A stretch of 64,000 nt of DNA from Proteus cibi (lineage in GTDB: Bacteria > Pseudomonadota > Gammaproteobacteria > Enterobacterales > Enterobacteriaceae): positions 1-64,000 of the forward strand of contig NZ_PENW01000016.1 of the NCBI RefSeq assembly GCF_003144405.1. Direction: 5' to 3'. A model generated the notes under the pieces. The model had not been told where the DNA came from, did no database searches, and worked only from the letters and a program-made list of their open reading frames with translations. Every line of letters starts with the position of its first letter. Within the stretch, counting starts at the first letter, position 1. Below are positions 8,383 through 17,136 of this stretch, piece after piece. The position numbers and the translations under genes are program-made.

Positions 8383-9501
8383 TTGAATTATCATTTGATT
8401 ACGACAGACACTGCACTAGATATCGCCTGTAAAGCCGCCTCAGAGGCTTCACAAATTGCTTTAGATACAGAGTTTGTCCGCATACGTACCTATTACCCAC
8501 ATCTTGGTTTGATCCAGATGTATGACGGTAAACAGATCTCTCTTATTGATCCGTTAGCAATTAAGGATTGGGCTCCTTTCGTTGAGCTATTAACAAACCC
8601 AGGCATTATGAAGTTTCTCCATGCTGGAAGTGAAGATCTCGAAGTCTTTTCTCACCAGTTTGGTTGTGTTCCAACACCGATGATTGACACTCAAGTGGTG
8701 GCTGCATTCCTAGGTCATCCCATCTCTTGTGGCTTTGCAACATTAGTTGAAAAATATGAAAATGTTGTGCTAGATAAAAGTGAATCTCGAACAGATTGGT
8801 TAGCGCGTCCTTTAACTGAAAAACAGTGCCAATATGCCAGCGGTGATGTTTTCTATTTGTTGCCTTTAGCTGAGAAATTAATTAAAGAAGCTGAAGAAGC
8901 CGGTTATATGGATGCTATTGCCGATGAATGTCAAATGATTGCAGAGCGTCGACAAGAAACGGTTGTACCAGCGCTTGCCTATCGTGATATTAGCAATGCA
9001 TGGCAATTAAAAGGTCAACAGTTAGCATGTTTACAAATGCTTGCTCAGTGGCGTTTAAATCAAGCTAAATCTCGTGATATGGCATTAAACTTTGTTGTAA
9101 GAGAAGAACATTTATGGTCTGTTGCGCGTTATCTTCCTTCATCATTAGCAGAGCTCGATGCATTGTCGCTTTCAGGTCAAGAGATCCGTTGCCATGGTCG
9201 TCGTTTATTAGATTTTGTTGTTAAAGCTAAAGAAATTAAAGATGAAGATTGTCCAGAGCCTATTGGCAATTTAATCGAACAACCAAACTACAAAAAAGCA
9301 TTTAAAGCGATTAAAGCGGTTATTCAAGATATTAGTGAAGATAAACGCTACAACCCTGAGCTGTTAGCGTCGAGAAGACAAATTAACCAATTATTGAGCA
9401 TTCACTGGAAAATAAAAGAAGGGCAACCTGAATTGATTTCACGCTGGCGTAAAGCATTATTAGAAGAGAAAGTGACAGAAATTCTGGCGCAATATCCATA
9501 G
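8383..9501 (+). CDS. rnd: Ribonuclease D
   Basis: A 372-residue 3'-5' exoribonuclease of the DEDDy group that trims tRNA precursors. The N-terminal exonuclease domain carries D28/E30 (ALDTEFV), a second Asp in PMIDTQVV and the YxxxD motif in QYASGDVFYLLP. A HRDC domain follows at about residues 210-290 (LQMLAQWRLNQAKSRDMALN). The start codon is TTG at 8383, as in E. coli rnd, where the UUG start limits expression. The intrinsic terminator after fadD suggests rnd has its own promoter. Confidence 0.96.
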   Translation: MNYHLITTDTALDIACKAASEASQIALDTEFVRIRTYYPHLGLIQMYDGKQISLIDPLAIKDWAPFVELLTNPGIMKFLHAGSEDLEVFSHQFGCVPTPMIDTQVVAAFLGHPISCGFATLVEKYENVVLDKSESRTDWLARPLTEKQCQYASGDVFYLLPLAEKLIKEAEEAGYMDAIADECQMIAERRQETVVPALAYRDISNAWQLKGQQLACLQMLAQWRLNQAKSRDMALNFVVREEHLWSVARYLPSSLAELDALSLSGQEIRCHGRRLLDFVVKAKEIKDEDCPEPIGNLIEQPNYKKAFKAIKAVIQDISEDKRYNPELLASRRQINQLLSIHWKIKEGQPELISRWRKALLEEKVTEILAQYP

Positions 9502-9593
9502 CATTACTTATTGTTTATTTTCTCATCGCTAATACCCAAAATAAAATCGGATTTTTAGTTCGATAAATAAACAAAATAAAGAATGATGAATAG

Positions 9594-9618
9594 GAGTCTC
9601 TTTTGAGGCTCTTATTTT
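9594..9618 (+). terminator. Intrinsic terminator after rnd
   Basis: GAGTCTC (9594-9600) and GAGGCTC (9605-9611) pair around a TTTT loop with one T-G pair; TTATTTTTT follows. Confidence 0.75.
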
Positions 9619-9799
9619 TTGCACACAAAAAACACCTAGAAAAGGTGAGGGCAATAAATAGGTGAAAATGTTATTAGTAAATATATCGATGTTATTACGA
9701 AATAACATACCCCCTTTGACTTATCACCAATGATTAAAATAGCAACGAGATATAGCGCTATTTGCGCATTCAGGTGTTTTCAATATGTATATAATTAAA
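9619..9799. other. Intergenic DNA between convergent rnd and minE
   Basis: No gene is visible. A small CACCT/AGGTG hairpin occurs near 9636. The stretch otherwise only separates the two convergent transcription units. Confidence 0.5.
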
Positions 9800-9843
9800 C
9801 ACAGAGCCAATCAAATTAATTATAGTTCATGGCTGGCTCTGTG
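9800..9843 (-). terminator. Intrinsic terminator of the min operon
   Basis: A perfect 10-bp inverted repeat, CACAGAGCCA (9800-9809) and TGGCTCTGTG (9834-9843), lies beyond the minE stop. On the minus strand it is followed by TTTAATTAT, a modest T-run; the loop is long (24 nt). Confidence 0.6.
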
Positions 9844-9875
9844 AATAATGGCTTATATAAAGCGTAAAATATGAT

Positions 9876-10145
9876 TTACTTTGTCGGTTCTTCACTCTCA
9901 GGTAAAGTCACATTTAGCTCTAATACAGAGATATCATCGCCTTTTTGTTCAAATTGAACAGAAAGCATCTCTGGATCTATCTGCACATATTTACAGATGA
10001 CACCTAATAAATCTCTTTTCATATCAGGTAAATAAGCTGGCTCGCTATCACCACGGCGACGTTCTGCTACGATAATTTGTAGACGCTCCTTGGCAATATT
10101 AGCTGTCGACTTTTTACGCGACAGGAAAAAATCTAGTAAAGCCAT
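9876..10145 (-). CDS. minE: Cell division topological specificity factor MinE
   Basis: An 89-residue protein. The N-terminal membrane-targeting and anti-MinCD segment ([25 protein letters not shown]) is followed by the dimerising topological-specificity domain. MinE stimulates the MinD ATPase, producing pole-to-pole Min oscillation so that the Z-ring forms only at mid-cell. It is the last gene of minC-minD-minE, three nt after minD. Confidence 0.97.
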   Translation of the reverse strand: MALLDFFLSRKKSTANIAKERLQIIVAERRRGDSEPAYLPDMKRDLLGVICKYVQIDPEMLSVQFEQKGDDISVLELNVTLPESEEPTK

Positions 10146-10148
10146 CTT

Positions 10149-10961
10149 TTACCCCCCAAAAAGGCGTTTCAGAAAGCCTTTTTTCTCTTCTTCAATAAAA
10201 CGGAATGGATGTTCTTCACCTAACAAACGATTTACGGTATCTGAATAGGCCTTACCTGCATCAGATTCGCCATCTAAAATAACAGGTTCACCTTGGTTAG
10301 ATGAACGTAAAACAGATTGATCTTCTGGAATAACACCCAATAGTGGAATGCATAGAATTTCAAGAACATCTTCCATACTTAACATGTCACCACGGTTAAC
10401 ACGACCAGGATTATAACGAGTTAATAACAGATGTTCTTTAATTGGATCTTCACCACGTTCAGCACGACGTGATTTGGAGGCAAGAATGCCTAAAATACGG
10501 TCGGAGTCACGTACAGATGATACTTCAGGGTTTGTTGTGATAATGGCTTCATCTGCGAAGTAAAGGGCCATTAATGCACCACTTTCAATGCCCGCAGGAG
10601 AATCACAAATGATAAAATCAAAACCCATCTCATCAAGTTCATCTAATACTTGTTCGACACCATCACGGGTGAGAGCGTCTTTATCTCTTGTTTGTGAAGC
10701 AGGGAGAATAAACAGATTTTCTGTACGCTTATCTTTAATCAACGCTTGATTTAAAGATGCATCGCCCTGAATAACATTAACAAAATCATAAACAACTCTA
10801 CGTTCACAACCCATGATAAGGTCTAAATTACGTAACCCAATATCAAAGTCGATAACAACCGTCTTATGACCTTTTTGAGCGAGGCCGGTAGAAATGGCCG
10901 CGCTGGAAGTTGTTTTACCAACCCCACCTTTACCTGACGTAACAACAATAATGCGTGCCAT
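10149..10961 (-). CDS. minD: Septum site-determining ATPase MinD
   Basis: A 270-residue deviant Walker A (ParA/MinD) ATPase: SGKGGVGKTT has the signature Lys at 11 and the P-loop Lys at 16. The C-terminal amphipathic membrane-targeting helix (EEEKKGFLKRLFGG) is present. ATP-bound MinD dimers bind the inner membrane, recruit MinC, and are released by MinE. Very high similarity to E. coli MinD. Located between minC and minE in one operon. Confidence 0.98.
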   Translation of the reverse strand: MARIIVVTSGKGGVGKTTSSAAISTGLAQKGHKTVVIDFDIGLRNLDLIMGCERRVVYDFVNVIQGDASLNQALIKDKRTENLFILPASQTRDKDALTRDGVEQVLDELDEMGFDFIICDSPAGIESGALMALYFADEAIITTNPEVSSVRDSDRILGILASKSRRAERGEDPIKEHLLLTRYNPGRVNRGDMLSMEDVLEILCIPLLGVIPEDQSVLRSSNQGEPVILDGESDAGKAYSDTVNRLLGEEHPFRFIEEEKKGFLKRLFGG

Positions 10962-10983
10962 GGAGTGATTCCTTGTCGATGCT

Positions 10984-11685
10984 CTAAATTAAGTTCTCGA
11001 TTGTTAATTCATTCTCTTGCAGACTCAGTTGTACTGACTTACCAACAAAGTCTGTAGGAATTTGATCGCTTAGCCAATATTGACCAGCAATAGAAACAAG
11101 TTCAGCAGACAGATGTGTACAAAAAATATGGCTCTCTTTATCACCCGATGCGCCTGCCAGCACACGTCCACGTAACACACCGTAGACATGAACATTACCA
11201 TCAGCAATTAATTCAGCGCCTGCACTCACATTACTAATAACGACTAAATCGCTATTTTGAGCATAAATGCGCTGACCTGAACGAACAGGAGTGTGGATGA
11301 TTTTTGTTTTTTGACGAACAACTGCCGGTGCTTCATTCGTTTTATCGTTATTTGCCTGAGTGCTTGGCTTAACTATTTTACCTTCATTTAAGATAGGTAA
11401 CTGTGCGGCAATTATCGCTTCTTTCTGTTGAGCGTTTGAACTACCACTAATTCCCACGACGCGTAAGCCAGCATCTTCTACAATTCGCCTCAGTTTTTTA
11501 AAATCAATATTTTCATCTGCTAAAGCAGAAACATTGATAACCACAGGTGCGTTTTTCAGAAATTGAGGCGCTTGTGCAATTTTTTCTGAAATAGCCTGAC
11601 GAATAACTTTCGGTGTTCCATCGTTTAAATGGAGTACTGAAAGGGTAAAATTACTGCCTTTTAACTCAATGGGCGTGTTTGACAT
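10984..11685 (-). CDS. minC: Septum site-determining protein MinC
   Basis: A 233-residue FtsZ antagonist. The N-terminal domain (about 1-105) inhibits FtsZ polymerisation. A variable Lys/Thr/Asn-rich linker (~105-130) follows. The C-terminal beta-helix ([46 protein letters not shown]) dimerises and binds MinD. First gene of minCDE. The 127-nt gap to the divergent ycgL gene must hold both promoters. Confidence 0.96.
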   Translation of the reverse strand: MSNTPIELKGSNFTLSVLHLNDGTPKVIRQAISEKIAQAPQFLKNAPVVINVSALADENIDFKKLRRIVEDAGLRVVGISGSSNAQQKEAIIAAQLPILNEGKIVKPSTQANNDKTNEAPAVVRQKTKIIHTPVRSGQRIYAQNSDLVVISNVSAGAELIADGNVHVYGVLRGRVLAGASGDKESHIFCTHLSAELVSIAGQYWLSDQIPTDFVGKSVQLSLQENELTIENLI

Positions 11686-11812
11686 CTATCTGACTCAGTA
11701 AATTTTTTATAATCTGGCACAAAAAACCAGAGACGATATTACGAAAGTATATAAGCATGTTATATTTACTAAAATATTCAGGCAAGTCGCTTATTTTAAT
11801 AATTAGAGTTTA

Positions 11813-12106
11813 ATGAAAATGATTTGTGCAATTTACCGTAGTACCAAACGTGATCAAACTTATTTATACATCGAAAAAAAGGATGATTTCTCTCGAATTC
11901 CGGACGAATTATTACAAAGTTTTGGCGAACCGCAGTTTTCAATGTTGCTTAATCTCGCGGATAGACAGCGTTTAGCGCATGCTGACATTGAAAAAGTCAA
12001 AAAAGCCTTAGTTGAGCAGGGTTTTTACTTACAAGTTCCACCACCTGTCGAAAGTATGTTAAATACTTATTTAGATGAATTAAAAAAATCAGAAAAAACT
12101 GAATAA
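11813..12106 (+). CDS. ycgL: YcgL-domain protein
   Basis: A 97-residue protein of the YcgL family (UPF0745). [20 protein letters not shown], a central [14 protein letters not shown] and the Pro-rich tail [10 protein letters not shown] match the E. coli family. Structurally a small alpha/beta domain of unknown function. Divergent from minC as in E. coli and 24 nt before the lytic transglycosylase gene, which has a good Shine-Dalgarno (AAAGGAG). Confidence 0.92.
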   Translation: MKMICAIYRSTKRDQTYLYIEKKDDFSRIPDELLQSFGEPQFSMLLNLADRQRLAHADIEKVKKALVEQGFYLQVPPPVESMLNTYLDELKKSEKTE

Positions 12107-12130
12107 ATCATCGAGATAAAAGGAGCATAA

Positions 12131-13258
12131 ATGTTCAAATATTCATTCATCGCAGTGATTGTTTCCGGTTTAATGTTATCTGCATGTACTAATAGCCAAC
12201 AAAAATTGGCTGAAAGACAAATTACGTCACCTGAGGTAACGACAGTTGAAGAACCCCAAACACCTCGATGGAAACAAGTGAATGTTGCATCGTTAGAACA
12301 AGCGTTTCCTAAAGAAACTCGTACTTCTGCACAATTTCCTGCTTATGTTGAAGCGTTAAAATTGAAAGCGGCTCAATTGGGGTATAAACAAGAAACAATA
12401 GATTTTGCTTTTTCAGAAGCACATTTTATTGAACGAGTGATTAAATCAGACCGTAATCAACCGGAAAAGAAAATCACACTCGATGTTTATTTACCACGTA
12501 TTGTCACCAATGGTCGTTTAAACCAAGGGGCTAAGCTTTACCAAGAAAATCAAGAGACCCTAGAAAAAATCAGCACAAAATATGGTGTGCCTGCAAACTA
12601 TATTGTTGCGTTATGGGGACTTGAGAGTGGATTTGGGAAGGTGCAAGGTAAAGAAGATGTTGTCTCCGCACTGGCAACGCTCGCGTTTGAAGGGCGTCGA
12701 GAGGAGCTCTTTGCTCGTCAATTGATGGCTGCATTAGAGATTATTGAAGCGGGGCATATCCCTCAAGGTCAGCGTCTCAAAGGCTCTTGGGCGGGAGCGA
12801 TGGGACAAACTCAATTTATGCCATCTTCCTTCCTAACTTATGCTGCCGATGGCAATGGTGATGGAAAAATCGATATTTGGAATACTCAAGAAGACGCATT
12901 TGCTTCGGCTGCTAACTATTTAGCCACTGAAGGTTGGAAAAGTGGACTTCCTTGGGGAGAACAGGTTACTTTATCGGTAGATTTTAACCAACAGCTTGAA
13001 GGCATTAAGAGTGAACAGAAAAAAACAGTCGCGCAATGGAAAGCATTGGGTGTTCAATTACCCGCAAATAGCCAATTGAACGATGCTATGCCTGTATGGT
13101 TAATCATTCCAGATGATGATTTACACAGAAGCTATTTAGTGACACAAAACTTCCGTACGATTATGCATTGGAATAGCTCTTACTTTTTTGCCCTTAGCAT
13201 TGTCACAATGGCTGATGGCGTTGCTAATAAAATAAACTCACTGCCTAACGCGAGCTAA
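12131..13258 (+). CDS. Lytic murein transglycosylase, MltB-like lipoprotein
   Basis: A 375-residue predicted outer-membrane lipoprotein: the signal peptide ends LMLSAC with Cys19 lipidated. The catalytic domain has the Glu of ALWGLESGFGK (about residue 167) and the family motif GSWAGAMGQTQFMPSSFLTYA, then an Asp-rich DGNGDGKIDIW loop resembling the metal-binding site of MltB/Slt35. It cleaves glycan strands to 1,6-anhydro-MurNAc ends during wall turnover. It is more like the second MltB-type family (COG2951) than MltB proper, so no symbol is given. It follows ycgL closely and is probably co-transcribed. Confidence 0.9.
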   Translation: MFKYSFIAVIVSGLMLSACTNSQQKLAERQITSPEVTTVEEPQTPRWKQVNVASLEQAFPKETRTSAQFPAYVEALKLKAAQLGYKQETIDFAFSEAHFIERVIKSDRNQPEKKITLDVYLPRIVTNGRLNQGAKLYQENQETLEKISTKYGVPANYIVALWGLESGFGKVQGKEDVVSALATLAFEGRREELFARQLMAALEIIEAGHIPQGQRLKGSWAGAMGQTQFMPSSFLTYAADGNGDGKIDIWNTQEDAFASAANYLATEGWKSGLPWGEQVTLSVDFNQQLEGIKSEQKKTVAQWKALGVQLPANSQLNDAMPVWLIIPDDDLHRSYLVTQNFRTIMHWNSSYFFALSIVTMADGVANKINSLPNAS

Positions 13259-13311
13259 TCGTATTTTTACAGTGAAATAAAACACAGCAATTTACCTAAA
13301 AGGAACACATT

Positions 13312-13968
13312 ATGTATCAACATCGTGATTGGGAAGGTGCGTTACTGGATTTTCCTGTCAATAAAGTGATTTGCGTTGGCAGTAACTATGCCAATCACAT
13401 TAAAGAGATGGGATCTGTTCGCTCAGAAGAGCCTGTGATTTTTATCAAACCAGAAACTGCTATGTGTGATATTCGCCAACCTATTGCTATCCCAAAAGAT
13501 ATGGGTGCGGTTCATCACGAAATCGAATTAGCAGTACTCATCGGTCAGCCACTTAAGCAAGCGAATGAAGATAGAGTTGATCGTGCAATTGCGGGGTTTG
13601 GTATTGGTCTTGATCTCACATTACGTGATTTACAAGGTAAATTGAAAAAAGCAGGGCAACCATGGGAAAAAAGTAAAGCGTTCGATGGCTCTGCACCATT
13701 ATCTGGTTTTATTCCTGTTAATTCATTTGGTGACCCGCAAAATGCGGATTTAGTGTTACGTGTTAATGACGAAATTCGTCAGCAAGGTAACAGTCGTGAT
13801 ATGCTAACGCCTGTTTTACCCCTTATCAGTTATATGTCTCGCTTTTTTACCTTACGTCCTGGTGATGTGATTTTAACGGGGACACCTGAAGGTGTTGGTC
13901 CTCTAGAATCCGGTGATATGTTGGTATTAAGCGTTAATGAACATCAGCTGACAACGCGGGTTATTTAA
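13312..13968 (+). CDS. ycgM: Fumarylacetoacetate hydrolase-family protein YcgM
   Basis: A 218-residue FAH-superfamily enzyme. The signatures are ICVGSNYANHIKEMG, the metal-binding HHEIELAVLIG (Glu pair), GIGLDLTLRDLQ and VILTGTPEGVGP. Family members act as acylpyruvate hydrolases or oxaloacetate decarboxylases on small keto acids; human FAHD1 is a close relative. Fifty-odd nt after the transglycosylase, with Shine-Dalgarno AAAGGAA. The order ycgL-ycgM-ycgN is as in E. coli with the transglycosylase inserted. Confidence 0.92.
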   Translation: MYQHRDWEGALLDFPVNKVICVGSNYANHIKEMGSVRSEEPVIFIKPETAMCDIRQPIAIPKDMGAVHHEIELAVLIGQPLKQANEDRVDRAIAGFGIGLDLTLRDLQGKLKKAGQPWEKSKAFDGSAPLSGFIPVNSFGDPQNADLVLRVNDEIRQQGNSRDMLTPVLPLISYMSRFFTLRPGDVILTGTPEGVGPLESGDMLVLSVNEHQLTTRVI

Positions 13969-14004
13969 TTTGTATTAGATGAGCAATAAGGTAATAACGT
14001 AGAG

Positions 14005-14448
14005 ATGACACAGGCTTTTTGGCAGACTAAAACATTAGATGAAATGAGTGATGATGAGTGGGAATCGCTCTGTGACGGGTGTGGACAGTGTTGTTTACAC
14101 AAGTTAATGGATGATGATACTGACGAGATATACTTTACCAATGTCGCTTGTAATCAGCTAAATATTAAAACCTGCCAATGCAGTAATTACGAAGATCGTT
14201 TCCGTTATGAGCCAGATTGTATCAAGCTTACACGGTATAATTTACCCACATTTGAATGGTTGCCGATGACTTGTGCTTACCGCCTTTTAGCTGAAGGCAA
14301 AACGTTACAAAGTTGGCATCCTTTAATTGCTGGTAATAAAGCAAGAATGCACCAAGACAATATTTCAGTCAGATATATTGCGGTGCCAGAAACGGAAGTT
14401 GAAGATTGGGAAGAGCATATTCTTAATCGACCGAAAGGGCGTGGTTAA
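14005..14448 (+). CDS. ycgN: Cysteine-cluster protein YcgN (UPF0260)
   Basis: A 147-residue UPF0260 / YkgJ-type zinc- or iron-chelating protein. Conserved cysteines include [13 protein letters not shown] near residue 25 and those in [18 protein letters not shown] and YEPDCIKLT. The exact metal and role are unproven. Close spacing places it at the end of the ycgL cluster. A strong intrinsic terminator follows. Confidence 0.92.
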   Translation: MTQAFWQTKTLDEMSDDEWESLCDGCGQCCLHKLMDDDTDEIYFTNVACNQLNIKTCQCSNYEDRFRYEPDCIKLTRYNLPTFEWLPMTCAYRLLAEGKTLQSWHPLIAGNKARMHQDNISVRYIAVPETEVEDWEEHILNRPKGRG

Positions 14449-14463
14449 TTTCTTATTTTCATT

Positions 14464-14490
14464 AAAAAGCGCCTTTATAGGCGCTTTTTG
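14464..14490 (+). terminator. Intrinsic terminator after ycgN
   Basis: AAAAAGCGCC and GGCGCTTTTT form a perfect 10-bp stem with a 6-nt loop. Confidence 0.88.
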
Positions 14491-14506
14491 TTAAGGAACG
14501 TAAGTA

Positions 14507-14983
14507 ATGACAATAGATATTGCTGGGCTTATTTCTCAATTAGGGAAGAAATATCAAGATGTTTATGATCAAAATTTAATTCCTTATAAATCCAAACCTA
14601 AAAATGGAAGTTTGGCGATGAGAAAAGAAGCTCTTCATTTATATTTTGAGCCGTATGGTGTTGGTTTAAGTGAAATTACACTGACGCTATTTGATGAAAA
14701 AACGAATCAATTTCATTTCCCGCATGCACTTCCTTTCGGATTACAGCCACTCATGACACAAGAGTGGTTATATGCTCATTATGGGAAACCCATCCGCTTC
14801 ACTAAAAAGCACATTGTTATGTCACTTCATTTGGGTGAAACGGAAGTTTTTGAATTACCCAACAATAATCAGGTTGTTTTTATCGTCAGATATCCTTACG
14901 TTGGTGAGAATGTGGTCATTTCGCTTACTTTTGAATTACGCGAAAATTTAGAAAAACGATGGGATATCAACTATACAGGTTGA
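14507..14983 (+). CDS. Uncharacterised 158-aa protein (possibly DUF6392-like)
   Basis: A complete ORF of 158 residues with Shine-Dalgarno AAGGA (14493-14497). No signal peptide and no membrane helix: a soluble alpha/beta protein. Readable features are MRKEALHLYFEPYGVGLSEI, FHFPHALPFGLQPLMTQEW (aromatic/Pro-rich) and a C-terminal strand block (VFIVRYPYVGENVVISLTFE). It reminds me of DUF6392, a family with pyocin-immunity-like members, but I cannot confirm this. No cognate toxin is adjacent; the next gene encodes an exported nuclease with its own signal peptide. It sits between strong terminators, so it is probably monocistronic. Confidence 0.65.
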   Translation: MTIDIAGLISQLGKKYQDVYDQNLIPYKSKPKNGSLAMRKEALHLYFEPYGVGLSEITLTLFDEKTNQFHFPHALPFGLQPLMTQEWLYAHYGKPIRFTKKHIVMSLHLGETEVFELPNNNQVVFIVRYPYVGENVVISLTFELRENLEKRWDINYTG

Positions 14984-15067
14984 CCTGATAGCAATAATAA
15001 AAAATTCCTTATTTAACGCTAATAAGAGAATGAATTATTCGTAAAATAATTTTTTTAAGAAAAACTA

Positions 15068-15168
15068 TTGACGAAGTAGGAAATACAGTCCATGATTATT
15101 CTCATGGTGGGTAATTTGAATTACACCAACCAAATGAATAAATGCCTCGCTTATGCGGGGCTTTTTGC
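15068..15168 (+). ncRNA. Possible short transcript (promoter-like and terminator-like pair)
   Basis: TTGACG (15068-15073), 17 bases, then CATGAT (15091-15096) is promoter-like. About 45 nt later a hairpin (CCTCGC pairing with GCGGGG, ~15143-15158) is followed by CTTTTTGCAT. Together these could make an RNA of about 65 nt. I do not recognise a known sRNA. The terminator could instead belong to the upstream ORF by read-through. Confidence 0.35.
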
Positions 15169-15330
15169 ATTCTGGTGTTGTGAAAACTCCCGCCATATTT
15201 CGTAGCAAAATTCTGAGTCATATTCAGTTATTAAAAAGCACATCAATATTAAAATGATGCGTTTTCTTTATCGTTTATTACCAGAATTTACTAACAAAAG
15301 AGAATGGATTTTCTCCTATCTAAAACATCA

Positions 15331-15356
15331 AAACTCGCTTCGGCGAGTTTTTTTGT
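15331..15356 (+). terminator. Intrinsic terminator just upstream of the nuclease gene
   Basis: AAACTCGC, UUCG tetraloop, GCGAGTTT, then TTTTGTTT: a textbook terminator. It ends about 30 nt before the nuclease start, so it terminates an upstream or leader RNA, not the nuclease mRNA. Confidence 0.85.
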
Positions 15357-15384
15357 TTCTTCATTTTATAAAAAGGAATTTTAT

Positions 15385-16239
15385 ATGAAACGTATGATCC
15401 CAATTGTGTTATCACTTCTTATGATTTCAACTAGCTATGCCAATTCAGAGATGAGGGTAGAGTCTGATCTTGAAACCCAACCATCTGCTGTTGCGCGTGA
15501 TACTTCAATACGTGCAATGAATGATGAAAACTGTGGAATTGGTTGTCCCTTAGGAGGTAGTGAAACCACTATTCAACGCGATGTTTATACATTAAATAAT
15601 AATAGCGAAACCAAATTTGCAGATTGGGTTGCTTACTTAGTGACTAAAGACAGTATTGGCAGTGGTAAAGCACGTAACTGGAAAAAAGATCCGGCTTTAG
15701 GTAATGATGAAACCTTATCACCAACGGATTACAAAAATGCCAATGCCACATTAAAAGTTGATCGTGGTCACCAAGCGCCTTTAGCTTCATTAGCTGCGTT
15801 ACCTGGTTGGAATGCACTTAACTATCTTTCTAATATCACACCACAAAAAGCAGATTTAAACCAAGGTGCGTGGGTACGATTAGAAGATCAAGAGCGTAAT
15901 TTGGCAAAAGCAGGTCATAAAGTCTTTACAGTGACAGGCCCTATCTACGAAAGAGATATGGGTAAACTACCAAGTACAGATAAAGAACACACAATTCCAA
16001 GTGCTTATTTTAAAGTGGTTTTTTTAAATGATTCACCAGAAAATTCCTCTTATGCCGCGTTTATTATGGATCAACAAACACCGAAAAAAGCAAATTTCTG
16101 TGAATTCCAAGTAACGGCAGCAGAAGTGGAAGCTCGTACAGGTTTAACACTCTGGAGTCAGTTACCTGAAAGTGCTCAAGATGTGAAATCTCAAGCAGGC
16201 GAATTAGTCACAAAAATGGGATGTACGGTATTAAAATAA
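15385..16239 (+). CDS. Secreted DNA/RNA non-specific endonuclease
   Basis: A 284-residue precursor. A signal peptide (MKRMIPIVLSLLMISTSYA) precedes a mature nuclease of the Serratia NucA/EndoG beta-beta-alpha-Me family. The catalytic motif DRGHQAPLAS has His129, and the Mg-coordinating Asn lies in NITPQKADLNQGAW. It should degrade DNA and RNA outside the cytoplasm. I choose ATG 15385, with AAAGGA just upstream: the longer reading frame from 15304 runs through the strong terminator hairpin and would spoil the signal peptide. Cysteines in ENCGIGCPLGG may form a disulfide. A bidirectional terminator follows. Confidence 0.9.
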   Translation: MKRMIPIVLSLLMISTSYANSEMRVESDLETQPSAVARDTSIRAMNDENCGIGCPLGGSETTIQRDVYTLNNNSETKFADWVAYLVTKDSIGSGKARNWKKDPALGNDETLSPTDYKNANATLKVDRGHQAPLASLAALPGWNALNYLSNITPQKADLNQGAWVRLEDQERNLAKAGHKVFTVTGPIYERDMGKLPSTDKEHTIPSAYFKVVFLNDSPENSSYAAFIMDQQTPKKANFCEFQVTAAEVEARTGLTLWSQLPESAQDVKSQAGELVTKMGCTVLK

Positions 16240-16268
16240 GAATTTAAACCGACGTCTTAGTCAGTAAT

Positions 16269-16299
16269 AAAAAGGTCACTCAATTGGGTGACCTTTTTT
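16269..16299. terminator. Bidirectional terminator between the nuclease gene and fetB
   Basis: AAAAAGGTCAC (16269-16279) pairs with GTGACCTTTTTT (16288-16299). The A-run and T-run on opposite sides let it work for both convergent units. Confidence 0.85.
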
Positions 16300-16314
16300 A
16301 AGCGAGTTACATAG

Positions 16315-17112
16315 TTATATTGAACGGTTATCAAAATGAATAAGCTGGTGGCGTTGATTAAAAAATTTCTTGTAGGTTAAATAGCAAGCAATAATAGTTG
16401 AAATACTGGCTGTTGCCATCAACATAAAAGTGACCATAATTTGATATTTAACGGCTTGTAATGGATCAACACCAGCAAATATAAGCCCTGACATCATGCC
16501 CGGTAGACTGACAATACCTACAGTTTTTGCTGCATCAATGGTCGGGATCAATGAAGATTTAATGCTATCTCGAATAATACTCATTGAAGCTAGTTTAGGT
16601 GTCGCACCCAAGCTTAGCATTTCTTGCAATTGCTGTTGTTGATTTTGAAAACGTTGACCCAAATTATTATAACAAAGCCCGGTTGCGATCATCGCATTAC
16701 CGGCAATCATCCCTGTAATAGGAATAATTTGAATTGGTGTAAACGCAATTGAACTGGTGAGTAATAAAATAGCTAAAGTTAATAATGCCCCAGTTGTAAT
16801 AGCAGTAAAAGAAATTAGAAAAATATCTTTAACGTATTTACTCCGTTTTTTGGCATTATGAGCTGCGTTATAGCAGATAAATAACACCATTAAGAAGGTG
16901 AGAATAAAATGGTCAACATGGAAAATATAGGTCAAGACATAACCAACAATTAATAGTTGGATGATGGCTCTCGCTGTACTCCAAATAATATCTTTTTCTA
17001 AAGCGAGTTTTTCTTTACGACTAATAAAAATAGCCACAAGAACTAATAAAAGCGAGAAAATCAAAGATTCATTGCTTATCGTATGTTCGTTCATAATATT
17101 ATGTTCGCTCAT
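16315..17112 (-). CDS. fetB: Iron export ABC transporter permease FetB (YbbM)
   Basis: A 265-residue inner-membrane protein with about 7 hydrophobic segments, of the UPF0014 family. It aligns with E. coli FetB throughout (EKLALEKDIIWSTARAIIQL, GMIAGNAMIATGLCYNNLGQR, VSLPGMMSGLIFAGVDP). FetAB exports iron and raises peroxide resistance in E. coli. An internal Met (17094) matches the E. coli start better than 17112; the first codons contain a near repeat (ATGAGCGAACATA, ATGAACGAACATA), so the start is uncertain. Follows fetA by 24 nt. Confidence 0.93.
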   Translation of the reverse strand: MSEHNIMNEHTISNESLIFSLLLVLVAIFISRKEKLALEKDIIWSTARAIIQLLIVGYVLTYIFHVDHFILTFLMVLFICYNAAHNAKKRSKYVKDIFLISFTAITTGALLTLAILLLTSSIAFTPIQIIPITGMIAGNAMIATGLCYNNLGQRFQNQQQQLQEMLSLGATPKLASMSIIRDSIKSSLIPTIDAAKTVGIVSLPGMMSGLIFAGVDPLQAVKYQIMVTFMLMATASISTIIACYLTYKKFFNQRHQLIHFDNRSI

Positions 17113-17136
17113 AACAAAAGGGTGACTGATAAAAAA

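Noticed and set aside
15092-15205. 37-codon frame overlapping the first terminator upstream of the nuclease gene
   Set aside because: It runs through a terminator hairpin and lacks a Shine-Dalgarno; more likely chance.
15304-15384. N-terminal extension of the nuclease
   Set aside because: The extension spans a perfect terminator hairpin, and ATG 15385 has a good Shine-Dalgarno and signal peptide.
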